NCBI GenBank assembly: GCA_023055355.1
Contig: JALJCS010000002.1
Span: 80,935,001 to 80,999,000 of the forward strand
Origin: Agelaius tricolor
Taxonomy: Eukaryota; Chordata; Aves; Passeriformes; Icteridae
Length of the DNA: 64,000 nt
Reading direction: 5' to 3'
The stretch's first letter is position 1, and each line of letters begins with the position of its first letter. Below are positions 11,816 through 23,580 of this stretch, piece after piece. A program made the translations under genes and the position numbers. The notes below the pieces were generated by a model. It did no database searches and was not told the DNA's origin. It was given only the letters and a program-made list of their open reading frames with translations.

Positions 11816-13931
11816 CTTGTCTCCCTTTTTTTTTTTTCAATATGTCATCTTTTAGCTTGTGAAGTAGTTGATGATACTTTTTTTTCCCAAATTATTTCCC
11901 ATGCTTTAAATGTGTTTATTTTTTGAATGAGTGGACAAAAATAATGGTGAAAGAAAAAACCACTAAATTTTAAGGAAAATTTCTCATAATTCAAACATTC
12001 ATTGCTACAGGTAAAGCACTGATAATTAGGTATAAATCAAAAACTTAAGGTAAAAAAATCTCTTGTTAAAATAATGCACATGTAACTGAATGAAAAGAAT
12101 TTTTGATATGAAATATACTGTGAGCCTACATTCACATATGGCTAGAAACAACTTGGGACAGGTAGATACTGGAAAATGTCCAGGAAAAGCTACATAATAA
12201 AATTAAATTTCTTCAATTTGTCTCCAAACTAAAATTAATATAGACAGTTCAGAACTATGAAAAAAGCCATCTGCTAACTAGTGAACATACTGTCCACAGA
12301 GTCAGTATTGTACAAAGGCACAGTCAATTAACTTTTATTTTAAACTCTGGTTCCCAAAGATATAAAAGTTTTTTTCTGAAATAAATCTCAAAATGTTGAA
12401 CAAATTCACAATATAGAAGCAAATTCTTATACAGAAAAAAAGTTATGTCTTTTTTATTTAAAAATCTCCCAGTAAGACTTCTCATCTTCCAGATAGTCCA
12501 TGAACGAATAAATCCATATTCTCATCACTTTTTATATTTTATTAATTTAGAAATTCACTTTCAAGATTCTGGCAAAACCTTCTTTCTGGCAAAGACATTT
12601 TTAACAGTCAAAATGAATTTTTCAGGAGTATAGACTCATAAATCTGACTTGTTACATGAAAAAAATGCCAATTTTCTTCTCCCTACCCCTTATTCTATTC
12701 TCTACTTGATGGCAATCCAAGGGAGTGGGGTTTTTTTTCTTATATAAAACTTATATGAAAACAATATCCTTATTTTAGTTTTATCCAGCTGTTTTTTAAT
12801 AAGAGAAAGAAATACATTATTACCAATGTTACATAAAATGGCTAACTAAAACTCAGGGACATTTTTGGGTTTTTGAACTAGTTCCTTTTGAGCCAGCAAA
12901 TATTATTAAGTAAAGTGTTCATCTACAAAGTATATGAACATATTATTTTTCTCCCATCAGGAAAAAAAATAAAACTGAAGCAGAAAACAGACTCACATCC
13001 CAGAGGTTGCCTAATGAAGTTCATTAGGAACCTCATGTATATGAACAAATTCTGTACTGATGCAGCTGTTGGGCTTGTATTCAAAGACTGCTCTTTATTT
13101 TCAGTACATTAGGGATTAGATTTCTATGTGTCCCTGTTTTGAGTAAAACAAGCACCTGTTTAGGGTGCTAGCCTCTCTTTCATACAACTCAACCCAGGCA
13201 ACGTACATTGGCCTCAATGAGATTGAAACACATTGGTGACAGCTGTGCTGCATCCATTCAGAGCTTCAGCAGCCCAGGACAGTTTTCAGCTGACATGCAG
13301 GGTGTGACAAGCCCTATGAACTGGAGCATTCCAAGAGAAAATAGTAGGTATTGGTACTATTAAAGGTCTTGCTTGCCCTGCTGTAGCTCACTTCACTCTC
13401 TCAGTAAAAGTGTTATAAGGTGTTAACCTGTCTTGATAGTAGTGCTTCTCTTCTACAGATTCTACCCTCGGTGTCAAAAAAATCCTGTAAAATGCAGAAG
13501 GAATTTGCTGGAGAATCTGAGAAACTTGACATGCTTGTCAGATTATCTAATAGAAGAATATGGAAAGCGCACAAAGGTCCTGAAATTCTGGGAGTCAATC
13601 CTCAGTCTCAAAAGTTTTGGCACAATGACTCTGTGTGTGTGCAAAGATTCATATCAGTATCTTTTGCACAGCTGAATGGAAATAGTAAGTGAAACAATAT
13701 ATAATACTTATAAGAGTCTTTACAGTACATAAAGATGCTTACAACCATATTCTAGGTAGCAAACTTACATCTCTTGCCTAATTTTACAATAGCAGGAGTT
13801 TTAGGCTGTACTTAAATATTATCTGAACTTGGACTTAGAATAAAACTACTTTGAAATCATGACAAGAATTAGTCTCAGAATGTTTCTGTGATCAGGTGAA
13901 ATGTGAAACATTTCTAGCAGTTCACTGTTTT

Positions 13932-15199
13932 TGTGGTTTAATCGCAGATGGCAGCAAAGCACCAGGCAGCTGCTCACTGGTCACTCTCTCTCAGTGTGAT
14001 GGGGGAAAAACTCGGAAGGGCAAAGGTGGAAAAACTTGTGAGTTGAGATAAAGAGAGTTTAATAGGAAAACCATAAGCCATATGTACAAGCAAAGCATAA
14101 CAAAACAAGGAATTAATCACAATTTCCCACAGGTAGGCAGGTGTTCAGCCACCTCCAGGAGAACAGGGCCTCATCAGGAGTAACGGGAACAGAAAACAAG
14201 AGCCATTGTCCCAGCTGAGAAGGAGCAGAGCCCAGAGCCATGTGGGCACGGTGAAGTTGGCTATTCTATACCACACAAATCATCACAGCTGGGCGTGGCT
14301 TTGGGGGGAAGGAAAGGCAAATACACCGTGGAAGTGGTGTCATTTTGTTCTGTTTTCTTCCTCTTTCCAGGGAAAGTTGCTGGGACCACCCCTGCAGACC
14401 ACTCCATCTGTCCTTCACCCAGTGCCACCCATCCCTTCCCATCCCTTGGAAAGAACACAACTCCAAGTGGCAAACACAGCTGAGCCCAGCAGTCCAAGAG
14501 TGGGTGTCACGACATGGACAATCCAACTTTTTAGGTCTTTGTCTATCATTGTTTTCATTGTCTGGGGCTCAGGGATGGGGAACAGAAGCTGTGGGAACGT
14601 CTGCCAACTTGTCTTTGTCTTGGTGGCCATGTGGAGCTCAGCTGAGATGGTGAGCATCTTTCATGTGTAAAGCACCTTCTCTTTTGTGTACCTTTGTTAT
14701 TAATATTATTGCTGTTATTGTGCTTTTCTTATTCTGTTGCTGTTTGTTTTCAGCAAATTGTTGTGTCAACTCAGTCTCTGCCTTTGTCTCTCTCTCTCAC
14801 CAGAGGTGGGGCAAGGTGAAGGGAAGTAGCCCACTTCAAGTTAAATTTCCAGCTGGTTTTTAAACCATCACAACCATCCATAATTCGGAATTTCACCCCC
14901 TTCCTCCTTTTCCCCCCAGCTTCATATGGTGAACATGATGCCAAATGTTATGTAGTACCCCTTGGGTGACTTGGGGTCAGCTGTCCTGGCTGTTCCCTCC
15001 CAATTCCTTGTGCATCCCCAGCCTCCTCACTGGTGGGGTGGAGTGAGGAGCAGAAAAGACATTGACTGTGCAAGTAATGCTCAGCAATCATGAACAGTCC
15101 TTGAATTATCAACACTGTTTGCAGCAAAAATCCAAAACATAGCCTCATATACTAGCTACTGTGAAGAAAATTCAATTTACCATGGCCAAAATCATCACA
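13932..15199 (-). mobile_element. Solo LTR, family A copy 2, interrupted by a second LTR
   Basis: The same LTR family as 6838-7374 and 34479-35017, in minus orientation. The U5 end is at the left (TGTGGTTTAATC at 13932) and the U3 start at the right (complement of CATCACA ending 15199), giving TG...CA termini. On the minus strand a polyadenylation hexamer ATTAAA (plus-strand TTTAAT at 14058-14063) sits where the R region is expected. The CAGGTGTTCAGCCACC, ATGGTGAACATGATGCC, CCCTTGGGTGACTTGGGGTC and ATTATCAACACTGTTTGCAG blocks are shared with the other copies. The LTR is split by a 666-bp insertion at 14207-14872. Without the insertion it is about 600 bp. No internal gag-pol sequence is present. 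Confidence 0.85.
14207..14872. mobile_element. Nested solo LTR, family B
   Basis: This 666-bp segment breaks the family-A LTR between blocks that are contiguous in copy 3. It begins TGTCCCAGCTGAG and ends AAACCATCACA, giving LTR-style TG...CA termini. It is flanked by GCCAT (14202-14206) and ACCAT (14873-14877), a 5-bp target duplication with one mismatch, as ERV integrases make. Read on the minus strand it starts TGTGATGGTTTAAA, which resembles avian LTR starts, but orientation is uncertain. Open frames of 154 and 102 codons inside it overlap one another and several minus-strand frames and match no retroviral protein, so they are not genes. Being inside copy 2, it is the younger insertion. 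Confidence 0.7.
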
Positions 15200-18100
15200 A
15201 CTTCAAATCAAATTGTTGATTTGATGTCAAAATTAATTAGAAGACTTTTTTTTTTAAATTTTGCTGCTACCAAAGTTTTTGTGAAGCCCTTAAAATCACA
15301 CAAAAATCAGTAAGATTTGACTCATAATCTGTACACTCTCTAGGAATAATTCTGAAGAAAATGTGGGTATTTCATATTGCTTTGTTTGTTTGTTTCTGAA
15401 GAAAACAGGCAATAATTGCATTACATTTGATTGTAGATTGTTCTTCCTTGTTTTATTCTCCACTCATTTCTTGCTTTAATAAACTTCAAAACAGTTGATG
15501 CCATATTTGAGCCACATCTTTCACTTTTCAAAGACTGAAGCTCAATGCTCCTTTTTCACATCATGTCAGTCATTGACAGGTACACCTTTCAAAAGAAAAA
15601 ATAATTCCTCTCACTTCATTCACTTCATATCTGTCTACAACATTTAAAAAATAATATTACTTCTCCATTTAAGGGGAGCCTATTTTACTGGTATCACAAT
15701 TACTTCTAGTGTAGCAACAGAAATAGAAATTAAGCAATCAAATCTGGAGACAAACAGATAAGAAATAACCACAAATTTCTATTTTCATATTAGATTAACT
15801 TACTGAGAATTTGGGTTGGTTTCTTTTTTTTTCTCTTTTTTCTTTTTGCTGCTTGTTTTGTTATTTGTTTGACTTTTTTTTCATTTGAAGTTTTTGTTTG
15901 ATGTATTTTCAGTCCTAGGGAACAGACTTCTCAGACATCACACATAACAAAAGAAGAATCTTTAAATTCTATAAAAAAATAGCTGCTTGAGCCTTAAAGT
16001 GCAAATATAGGGTATGAGGCAAACAGGTGTTTGGTGGGTTGGAAAATGCTTTCAGCCTTACTTTAGTGTTCCATAGGAGTTAAATCTTTTTTTCAGTTCC
16101 CTTTAGGTTTCACACTGGGCCTGCTAAATTGCAGAATGTATTGCTGAGTGGAGTGTCACAGAGCAATGAAATAAATAAGGAAGGGGAAGAGTGGGAGAGG
16201 GAAAGGGAGATAGAAAGGGAAAGGGAGAGGGAAAGGGAGAGGGAAAGGGAAAGGGAAAAGGAGAGGGAGAGGGAAGTTTTGACAGCACAATTCAAATGGA
16301 AGATGAGGAGGTGTGCCATACTCCTGACGTGTTTTATTGAACACCTGTTCACAAGACATATCAAATTAGTTTTTGAAAGAAAAGAGAAAGAATTACACAG
16401 AAGTAGAAGCTTATAAAGCAGTTTGCTCTAAAGGTATTTCACAGCCTTAATTTAGAAATATTTTAGCAATCATACAAATTTCTGCCAATTTTTAAAATGT
16501 CATACATTGCTTGTTGGAGAGAGGCTTTTTATGTAACAGAAAATAAATTTCTGAGAAAACCTTCAGAGTACTTTTGAAAGTGTTGAAAAGTCAGTGTTAT
16601 CCCTGCTTATATTTGAGACTAGCTCCACAGTTTTTTCACCCTGATTACATTGATTTATCTGAAAAAAAAACCAACCAAAAACCACAAGATAAAAAAAGAG
16701 AATGGATTTTCTTGGAGCCTTTTCTATTAAAAAAAGATTTTTTTTATTGATTTCAAACACAGACTGGAATAAATTCTATAAATTTATGTGAAAAAAGATT
16801 TAATAGCAAATCTTGCAGAGACTTTGTTAAAGAGTCACTAGTACCTCTTTTGTGTGTTGGCTCCTCAGTATTGGATGTTTAGGCCTGCACCTTTGGGTGT
16901 CTTCTGAGATGTCTCCAATAAATATTTGTCAATTCTGGAGTAAAATATGATGAAGAAAAATTTTCCTGGGATTTACTTATCTGATACCTGGCTGCTGTAA
17001 TATTTTTCTGGTTAGTATCACTAGAGAAAATGCCTCTGTAGCTGTCCAGTTCTGAGATTTATTTGGACTAAAGTATATTTTGAAAATAGGTTGTCAATGT
17101 ATTTCAATTAATCATTTAAATTCTAAGCCATATCTTCAGAAAATCCTACCTTTGAAAGATTAAATTTAAAGAATGTTTGCTAAAGCTCAGGAAAATGTAT
17201 GAGACAGTCTTAATAAAAGTTAAGGGAAGAGGAAAGAGTACCAAAAAAGCAAAGGAAAATTATAAGGAAAGGGCACTACATGACAGCACACAAAACCAGG
17301 ATTATCTTTTTATATTTAATCTAGAAACAATTATATTTGTATATGCATACATACATCCATAGGTATGTATACAAAAATACATTATACACATATAGATATC
17401 TCAAGAAAGAGTCTGCTTTAAGAAGATGAAACTAGAAGGCAAAAATGGATTTAAAACACAAAAAAAAACAAATTTGAGGGGAGGAGCAAAAATTTTAAAA
17501 AAGTGAAAAGATAATGAAAATGAAGTAGCCATCAGAAGATAATGAAATACAGCCAAATGAGACTTTACTAGGTTCAGTAGGATGGGTAGAATTTGGAAGC
17601 AGAGCTGAGTGTCAGGGGAAATAAGAACGAATGGAAATTTATGCTGTAAGACGCAAAAAGAATAATCAAGTTTTACAATAAATCTCGTTCTTCTTGGCAA
17701 CATCTATACTTGGCTAAGGTATCAGAGAAATTGTACATACAAATAACTACAAAGATTTAGAAAGGCTAGCCAAGTACTTAGCAAAAATTGTTACTGAAAC
17801 TCAACTAATATATAAATCTATATAATGAATAGAGGCCTTCTTTATTAAAATAGTGTATATGGTGGTTTACAGCAAGTTGTAGCTCTTTGTTTTTGCAGTT
17901 GTGTACATGTTCAAACTGGTAAATAGCTTCACAAGTTGTTTTCTTAATAGAAATTACCCCCTTTTTCTCAAGATTTTCTGGCTTTGCAAAGAAAGCAAGT
18001 ACCTTTTTCATATATATTTCCTAGAGCTCCTTCTAACCTAATGGTGAAAATGAACATTCTTCATTTTCTCTTCCTCTTCAAAAATAATACCAGGCTTCCT

Positions 18101-21100
18101 CAACATATTTTCAAAAACCCATTTTAAATTATTTGCAAATGGCAGTAGAACACAGAAGAAAATTTCTCCTTGGATTTAACATGTACTGATTGTAACCATA
18201 TTTTATACTCTGAAGCACTTCTTTCCCTTTCCTTGGATGGAAAAGGAAAAGCTAATTTAATGCCTATTTCTAAAGGATTCTGCGTGCTTCACTTTCTAAG
18301 TGGTTCCTTGAATTTTGTTCAAGCCACTGAGAAATCAAAATACAACTCTAGCTAATCTTTGAAACTCATGTGGAATGGCTGGTAATGACATCTGGAATTA
18401 TTCTTTTGAATAGTGGGCTATTTTCACAAATTACCTTCAAGTTTCTTCACAAAGACAAACATTTAGAGTTCTATCTCTTTGACAAGAAGAGTGTCTCGCT
18501 GACAAGATTGTATAAACCCCTCTTAAATTAATCTCTGCCATTTCTGAGGCTACTTGGAAGTGCTTGTTTAGGGAAGGAAAGCCCACAAGCATGTGCTGTG
18601 TGAAACAGCAATTTAATGAAAAAGTTAGTTGTGTTGAAGGCAAACAAGAGAAGTATCACTTTGTTAAGTTTCTTAATAAATAAATATAGAGAGCTTGAAT
18701 GAAATAGGAAAACTTAAACTTATTATAATTCTATGTCTGCAAGATATCTACAAGGAAGAAGAAAAGAAAAATAAGTTTTGGGGTTTTTAGGAAGGGTTTT
18801 TCGTGTCTTTATATTTTTTACATTTCCAATGTGGTTTGAATTAAACATAAGGAAATGGAATATTGCAGAAATTGAATACATTACAGGCTTCTAATGATTT
18901 ACATTATACAATCATGTGGTCCATGTTAGGTTTTCCAAAGGTTTGGATTTACTAGGAAAATATATTTAGGACTATTTTTTTTTTTTCTTAAGTGGAGGAT
19001 AAATAGAACGATAAATGGATGCTTTGATAATGATTAAGCCATGCATTTAATTTATTTTCAGCTTGGAGTTTTCTTTAAACATAAGTGACTAGGCTTCAAA
19101 TTCACAAGAATCTAATTGAAGTAATTTGTGCTGCCCTCTGCTTATAGCTATCCACATTCTCAAGTACTTTGGTGAGGCCCAAAAGTTTGGGAAAGTCTTG
19201 GGTCAGGACTATAGCTGGTTGTGTTGCTCCATAATGGATGGATCTTCATAGGAGTTGAGCTACTACCCAGCAAACCCCTGCCCCACCACCACATATCTGC
19301 ACCACAGAATTATATATCGCAAATTCCCGGAGCTAGGCTTCCTGTGCATTACAAAGCACAGCAGAAATTAGAAGTGGCTTTCAATTTCTTACTTTCCTTT
19401 TTCCTTTTTTCTTCTGAAACTATGTAAAAATGAAGAAAATTTTCTTTGTATTAAAAGCTCTGTCTTCAATCCAGCCTCATTTCCAGCATATCAGTTAGGA
19501 ACATAATTGCTATAGGCACCTTTTATAATATTTTAAGAAGTTTTATGTTATGCAGGGTGGTACAGCTCACACACTAAGGCTGATCATATTTCTGAAATAG
19601 ATCCTTGTGTGCAATGGACCATATGATCTAATTTTAAGTCTGAGTGAATTTAAGCTCATTCATAATTTTTCGTTTGATTTTCTGTCTGTCCACAGACAAA
19701 ATGTAATTTGATACATTGTTACACAAAACATAATACCAAATTATAATATAATACATACTCCATTTAACAGTTTGGTTAATAAATGCTCAACCTTTCTTAT
19801 GGTGTGTAGGTGCCTTATGGTTTTAATTTTAAAAATTCACAAATAAGAGTGAGAGAAGAGTCAACATTCTGAAAAAATTGCTGCAAAAAACTCAATAAAC
19901 TATTTAATTGTCAAATCCTCCCCTAAAAAAACATAAAAAGTAGTCTTGTTTTGATATTGTGAGATTAGTATAATTTAAGAGAAAAAACCCCAAAGTCTAA
20001 AATTTATAACATAATCATCCTATTAAAAAGTTACAAAAGTGTCAACAGTACATTTTGGGAGAAAGATCTATTGGGATCAGATGTCTGACAGATTGTGGAG
20101 TTGTAGATTGCCTGTGAATTGCCATGCAGCTCATGTCTACCATCCATATACAAGGGGAAATTCCACAAGATACCTCCAGAGCCTGTTAAAGAGAGAGGTT
20201 TTACGACTGAGATTTTAAGATTGGAGTTTTTTTTAAGATTACTCTAAAATTACTACACAGTCTATCTCAAAAGTAGTTCAAAATGCAATCCCTTCTACTT
20301 ATGGAAAAATGTTATTTAATATAAGGGGAATTTCAACTAATTACATTTTTAAGAACTTGGCTCAAAATTTACTGCATTTTGCTCTCTTTCATGGCTAAAG
20401 TAAAATTTTGATCACTTCAGACCAGGCCATGAAAATACCTATAATTGAGTTAATTCAGGAACTAAAATGGAGCAATATACAATATATATCTGTAAGAGAA
20501 GCTTCACTTTGCAGGTGGTTCATATCTTCCAGGCACCATCTAGAAAAATGTTTTTGAATACAAACCTCAATCTGTTTTGTCATACTTCTCAAAATTTTAA
20601 TCAAACTTTGAAAAAAAAAAAAGACACAATTTTTTGCTGGTTAAATTCTAAAGATTTTATGAACAAAGAAACTTTAGCTCAGTATAGCTATACTCTTAGC
20701 AGATGACTCTTATTCTTCTTTGGACATCTCACTACTACACTAACAATACTCTGATTTTTTTTTTTTCCCCAGGAAAAATTAGTGGCTGAAATGAGATTTA
20801 GAAGAATAGGACAACATTTGTGTATAGTCAAAGCATATATTCAGAGTATATAGAGTACAATGACCACATTAAAATCAGGACATCTTCGCTCCATTGTACT
20901 GTGAATTAACAATTTTCTTTTATGCCTTAGGCAATATACATGCTTGTGTCACCGTTGTTCATTTCAATTGCGTTTCCTATGAAGTGTTACTTTGTAACTA
21001 CTTTAGCCATTTATGCTACAAATTCTGCCTCCTAGGTAGTTTACTGAAGATTTATCTGTTCGATATATTTCTTTATTTTGTTTACAGTGACAAAACAAAT

Positions 21101-22404
21101 TCTTCTCTACCTATTAATTATCAAGAGTAAAGAAACTGCAAGAAAAAGGGAACTAAATTAAAAAAAAAAAATGTTTTACAGCTTTTCCACTCACTATCAG
21201 CAGTTCACAGACATCACCAAGTGAATGAAGGAATTAACCTAATCTTAGACTAGAACATAACAACATAAAATTATCAAATAATAATAAGGTAGAAAAATAA
21301 TCCAGCTCAATACTAGTGCTAGCAGTCCAACCTTTCACTTAGCTAAATATAGAATTATGTGTTGCTTTATAATATGACTTGGTCATCAAAGTGTTCCATG
21401 GCTGATCAGCTGCAAACTGTGCACTGGAACAGAGTCAAATCACAATAAATTTTTATCCTACATGGACATCATTTTTTGTCATTGTTTATTTCTCTACCCT
21501 GTTTTTTTTCTTCTTGCCTATCTGTTTGATCCAAATTCATGCTGATAACATACATTTTGAACATTGTGGACATCAAAGGAACAGAAGTTTCACTGAAGAA
21601 ATCTATCTATCATCAAATGGAAAACTGTGAAAAACTTTTCCGCAAAAAATGACATTGTGGATTCATTGTACAGTAAGAGAGGGAGTAAAAAGAATAAGTG
21701 GCCTTTGTACAGCATGCACATACTTTAGTAACAATTGTTACGCTTGTTGAATTTTTGGCTTAAGGTATTTCTAAAACACCAATGTGTAAGGATTTCACCT
21801 GGATCTTTAAATCTATAGTTATTCTGGTGCTCTTTCCTTACATGATGTTAGGCTGCAGTTAGTTATAGAAGCTAAAGTAGTTATACAAGTTAAAGCATTT
21901 AAAAGACTTTTCCACCAAACTCTGCTCCTGAAGTTTTGGAGTCATTGCTCTTTTCACCTGATGGCAACTTATTTTTCTGTCAAATTAATTTGGCACCCCT
22001 TTGACTCTGTATATACCTTCTTTGTATCCAGTCTCTGCCTCTTACCCCCCAAATTACTGTAATTATTCAGATCTTATTCTTCTGTTCCTAAGCACATAGT
22101 GTTGACTGTAGTTGGAATCAAAAATTGGGGCCAGGGGACCTTTTTCTGATTTGTTCAGTCCGGTGGTTCTTACATAAGCAGAGAAGCAAATTTAAATGAA
22201 CTTTTGCTAATAGTACTTGCATAAAACTAGTGCAAGATTGTCCATATTCACTTCCTCTTGAGTAAAGTCTGAGTTGTTCTCCTATATGTGAAATAGATTC
22301 CTTCAAGTAGATGCTCTTCCCCATCTGTGCTTCAGCTGTGGTTCAGCCATTCTGGTGTGTTGTGTTGTGTCTGTATAACTTGGACTGTTCTGTTCCCCCC
22401 ATCG
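15200..22404. other. Unique AT-rich non-coding DNA
   Basis: No gene or transposon recognised over about 7 kb apart from the purine tract at 16178-16276. The open frames at 16129-16416 (plus) and 16110-16364 (minus) are translations of that tract (Arg-Glu and Leu-Ser repeats) and are not genes. The slightly GC-richer stretch at 19220-19400 has an open frame of 68 codons with no recognisable domain. Confidence 0.65.
16178..16276. repeat. Purine microsatellite (GGGAAA/GGGAGA)n
   Basis: A polypurine tract built from GGGAAA and GGGAGA hexamers. 16212-16276 is 65 bases of uninterrupted purine. Two isolated pyrimidines precede it. It is a length-unstable simple repeat, translating as alternating Arg/Glu on the plus strand and Leu/Ser/Pro on the minus strand. 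Confidence 0.95.
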
Positions 22405-22987
22405 TGTAATGGTTCTGCCCTGGTTCTCCCTTCCCTCCTTTATGCTGCCAGTTATCCCAACTCCTCCCCAGTTGCCTTGGAGATTAATGCACCCTTTCTC
22501 AAATCCCTCCCTGGTGCCCTGTCCATCACCTGGCGCTCCCACCCTTCTCTCTAGAACTCTCTAGAAAATTCCAGCTAGAGCGTCGAGTGATTGGCTCAGG
22601 GGCCGGGGCCCCACCCTCAAGTTATCCCCATTGGTGTTCTCCCTAAGTCAATCTTTCGTATCCCACTCCCCTCTGAAACCCTATTCGTCCAAGGACTGAC
22701 TCCGCCCTTTTTTCCCTCCCTCCTTATAAGCTGTTGCAACTTTCCCCTCTTCTTCTTTGACTGTCGGTTTGCCTGGGACCCAGTAAACCTGGATTCACCA
22801 CAGCTGGAGAGCGCTCTCTTATTTCTGCTGACTGTAGCCACAGGCCAAGCCACGTCCTACCACAAGGCAGCGCTGCTGTCATAGCACAGGGTTTGCCTCA
22901 GGTGCTGTCCCGAACCACGGAGATGGGGACAGTGCCCCCGTACTGCTAGCGGTGCTGGATAGCCAGCCGGGACATCCGACAAGGACA
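22405..22987 (+). mobile_element. Solo LTR, family C, with intact-looking promoter motifs
   Basis: A GC-richer, CpG-bearing island in AT-rich surroundings with the layout of a retroviral LTR on the plus strand. It starts TGTAATGGTTCTGCCC. Core promoter motifs in order are CAAT-type ATTGG at 22590 and 22630, a GACTCCGCCC GC box near 22698-22707, and TATAAG at 22725. A GACCCAGTAAACC segment downstream holds an AGTAAA polyadenylation-like hexamer near 22781, followed by a U5-like part. The 3' boundary is uncertain, with candidate ends at GGGACA 22974 or AAGGACA 22987. The latter gives imperfect 4-base flanks (ATCG/ATCT). No gag or pol follows, so it is a solo LTR. Retained CpGs suggest it is younger than family A. 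Family assignment is not possible by eye. Confidence 0.72.
22725..22730 (+). promoter_or_regulatory. TATA box of family C LTR
   Basis: TATAAG preceded about 20 bases upstream by a GC box and further upstream by two CAAT-type motifs. The spacing is that of a polymerase II core promoter in an LTR U3. Transcription would start near 22755 on the plus strand. Activity today is unknown. Confidence 0.55.
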
Positions 22988-23175
22988 ATCTTTCTCCAGC
23001 TGCACCGCTTCACTTGTGAAAGGCAAAGACCTGGCCTTTCAGTTAGCTTTAGGTCATGGGCACTGGGGAAATACATTTAACAGGAAACCAGAAAAAATAT
23101 AGCCTTAAATAAACAAACTGATCTGCACATACCATTTATGGAGGTGACTTGCAGAAGCACTTTTGGCCTATTTCT

Positions 23176-23330
23176 ATCACAGAATCACAGAATTTGATTT
23201 TGTGTATTTCCAGGGAAGGAGACTGCGCACCCTCCCTCAGTGGTGTGTTTCGGTCTCAGTCACCCCCACAGTGAAAAAGTTCCTCCTCATGCTCAGGTAA
23301 AACTTCCTGTGTTCCAGTCAAACTGTGTAT
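23176..23330 (-). mobile_element. CR1 LINE 3' fragment with internal deletion
   Basis: Minus-orientation CR1 tail. It starts with ATCACAGAATCACAGAATTT, the complement of the CR1 terminal repeats. It then runs through TTTCCAGGGAAGGAGACTGC, CACAGTGAAAAAGTTCCTCC and AACTTCCTGTGTTCCAGT. The usual 'rule-ranking' middle part of the 3' UTR is shortened, so two blocks are fused near 23200. Only about 155 bp survive. Confidence 0.75.
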
Positions 23331-23409
23331 CAAGTCATACTGTTTGGTAATGTAGTCATTTCTCATTGTGAAGGGTGATGAATACGGGAGAATCCCTCAC
23401 ACCAGAAAG

Positions 23410-23560
23410 ACCCACCTGGCTTCAGGCCATTGAATATTAAGGGAATTACAATCTGCCCCACTGAGTTCTGCTGCTGGGAGGTGCACAGAATCAAACCCAG
23501 GTGACAAAGTCATACCAGATTCTGCTTAGTATCCCTTATCACTACAACCAGGAGAACTTT
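23410..23560 (-). mobile_element. tRNA-like segment, possible old SINE head
   Basis: On the minus strand a segment beginning TCCTGGTTGTAGTGATAAGG has an A-box-like TAGTGATAAG (plus 23535-23544). About 45 bases later it has a B-box-like GGTTTGATTCT (plus 23487-23497) that differs from the polymerase III B box GGTTCGANTCC mainly at a CpG-decay position. The order, orientation and spacing of the two boxes match a tRNA gene or tRNA-derived SINE. The acceptor stem does not close, so it is not a functional tRNA. The sequence after the B box does not continue as tRNA. It may be a MIR-like or other ancient amniote SINE, or chance. Confidence 0.4.
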
Positions 23561-23580
23561 AAAACCAGCATTGTAATAGC

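Larger units (their letters stand above)
9926..13931. other. Unique AT-rich non-coding DNA with palindrome cluster and exon-like segment
   Basis: No gene recognised. Contents: a cluster of palindromes at 10565-10670, a 20-base-scale CR1 3' stub near 11792, poly-T runs near 11827 and 11880, and an exon-like open stretch at 13460-13683. Each is listed separately or in the findings. The remaining open frames are short and unremarkable. Confidence 0.65.

Noticed and set aside
13420..13692. 90-codon frame as a protein-coding gene
   Set aside because: Without a recognisable family, start context or transcript evidence it is reported only as an exon-like finding.
14206..14670. 154-codon plus frame with several overlapping frames on both strands
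   Set aside because: It lies wholly in the nested family-B LTR. Five or more frames are open at once, which reflects GC-richer repeat sequence and not coding selection.
16110..16416. Arg-Glu and Leu-Ser repeat proteins
   Set aside because: They are direct translations of the purine microsatellite in both directions.
22303..22542. 79-codon Gly-rich minus frame
   Set aside because: It overlaps the start of the family-C LTR on the opposite strand and is a shadow of the GC-richer LTR sequence.
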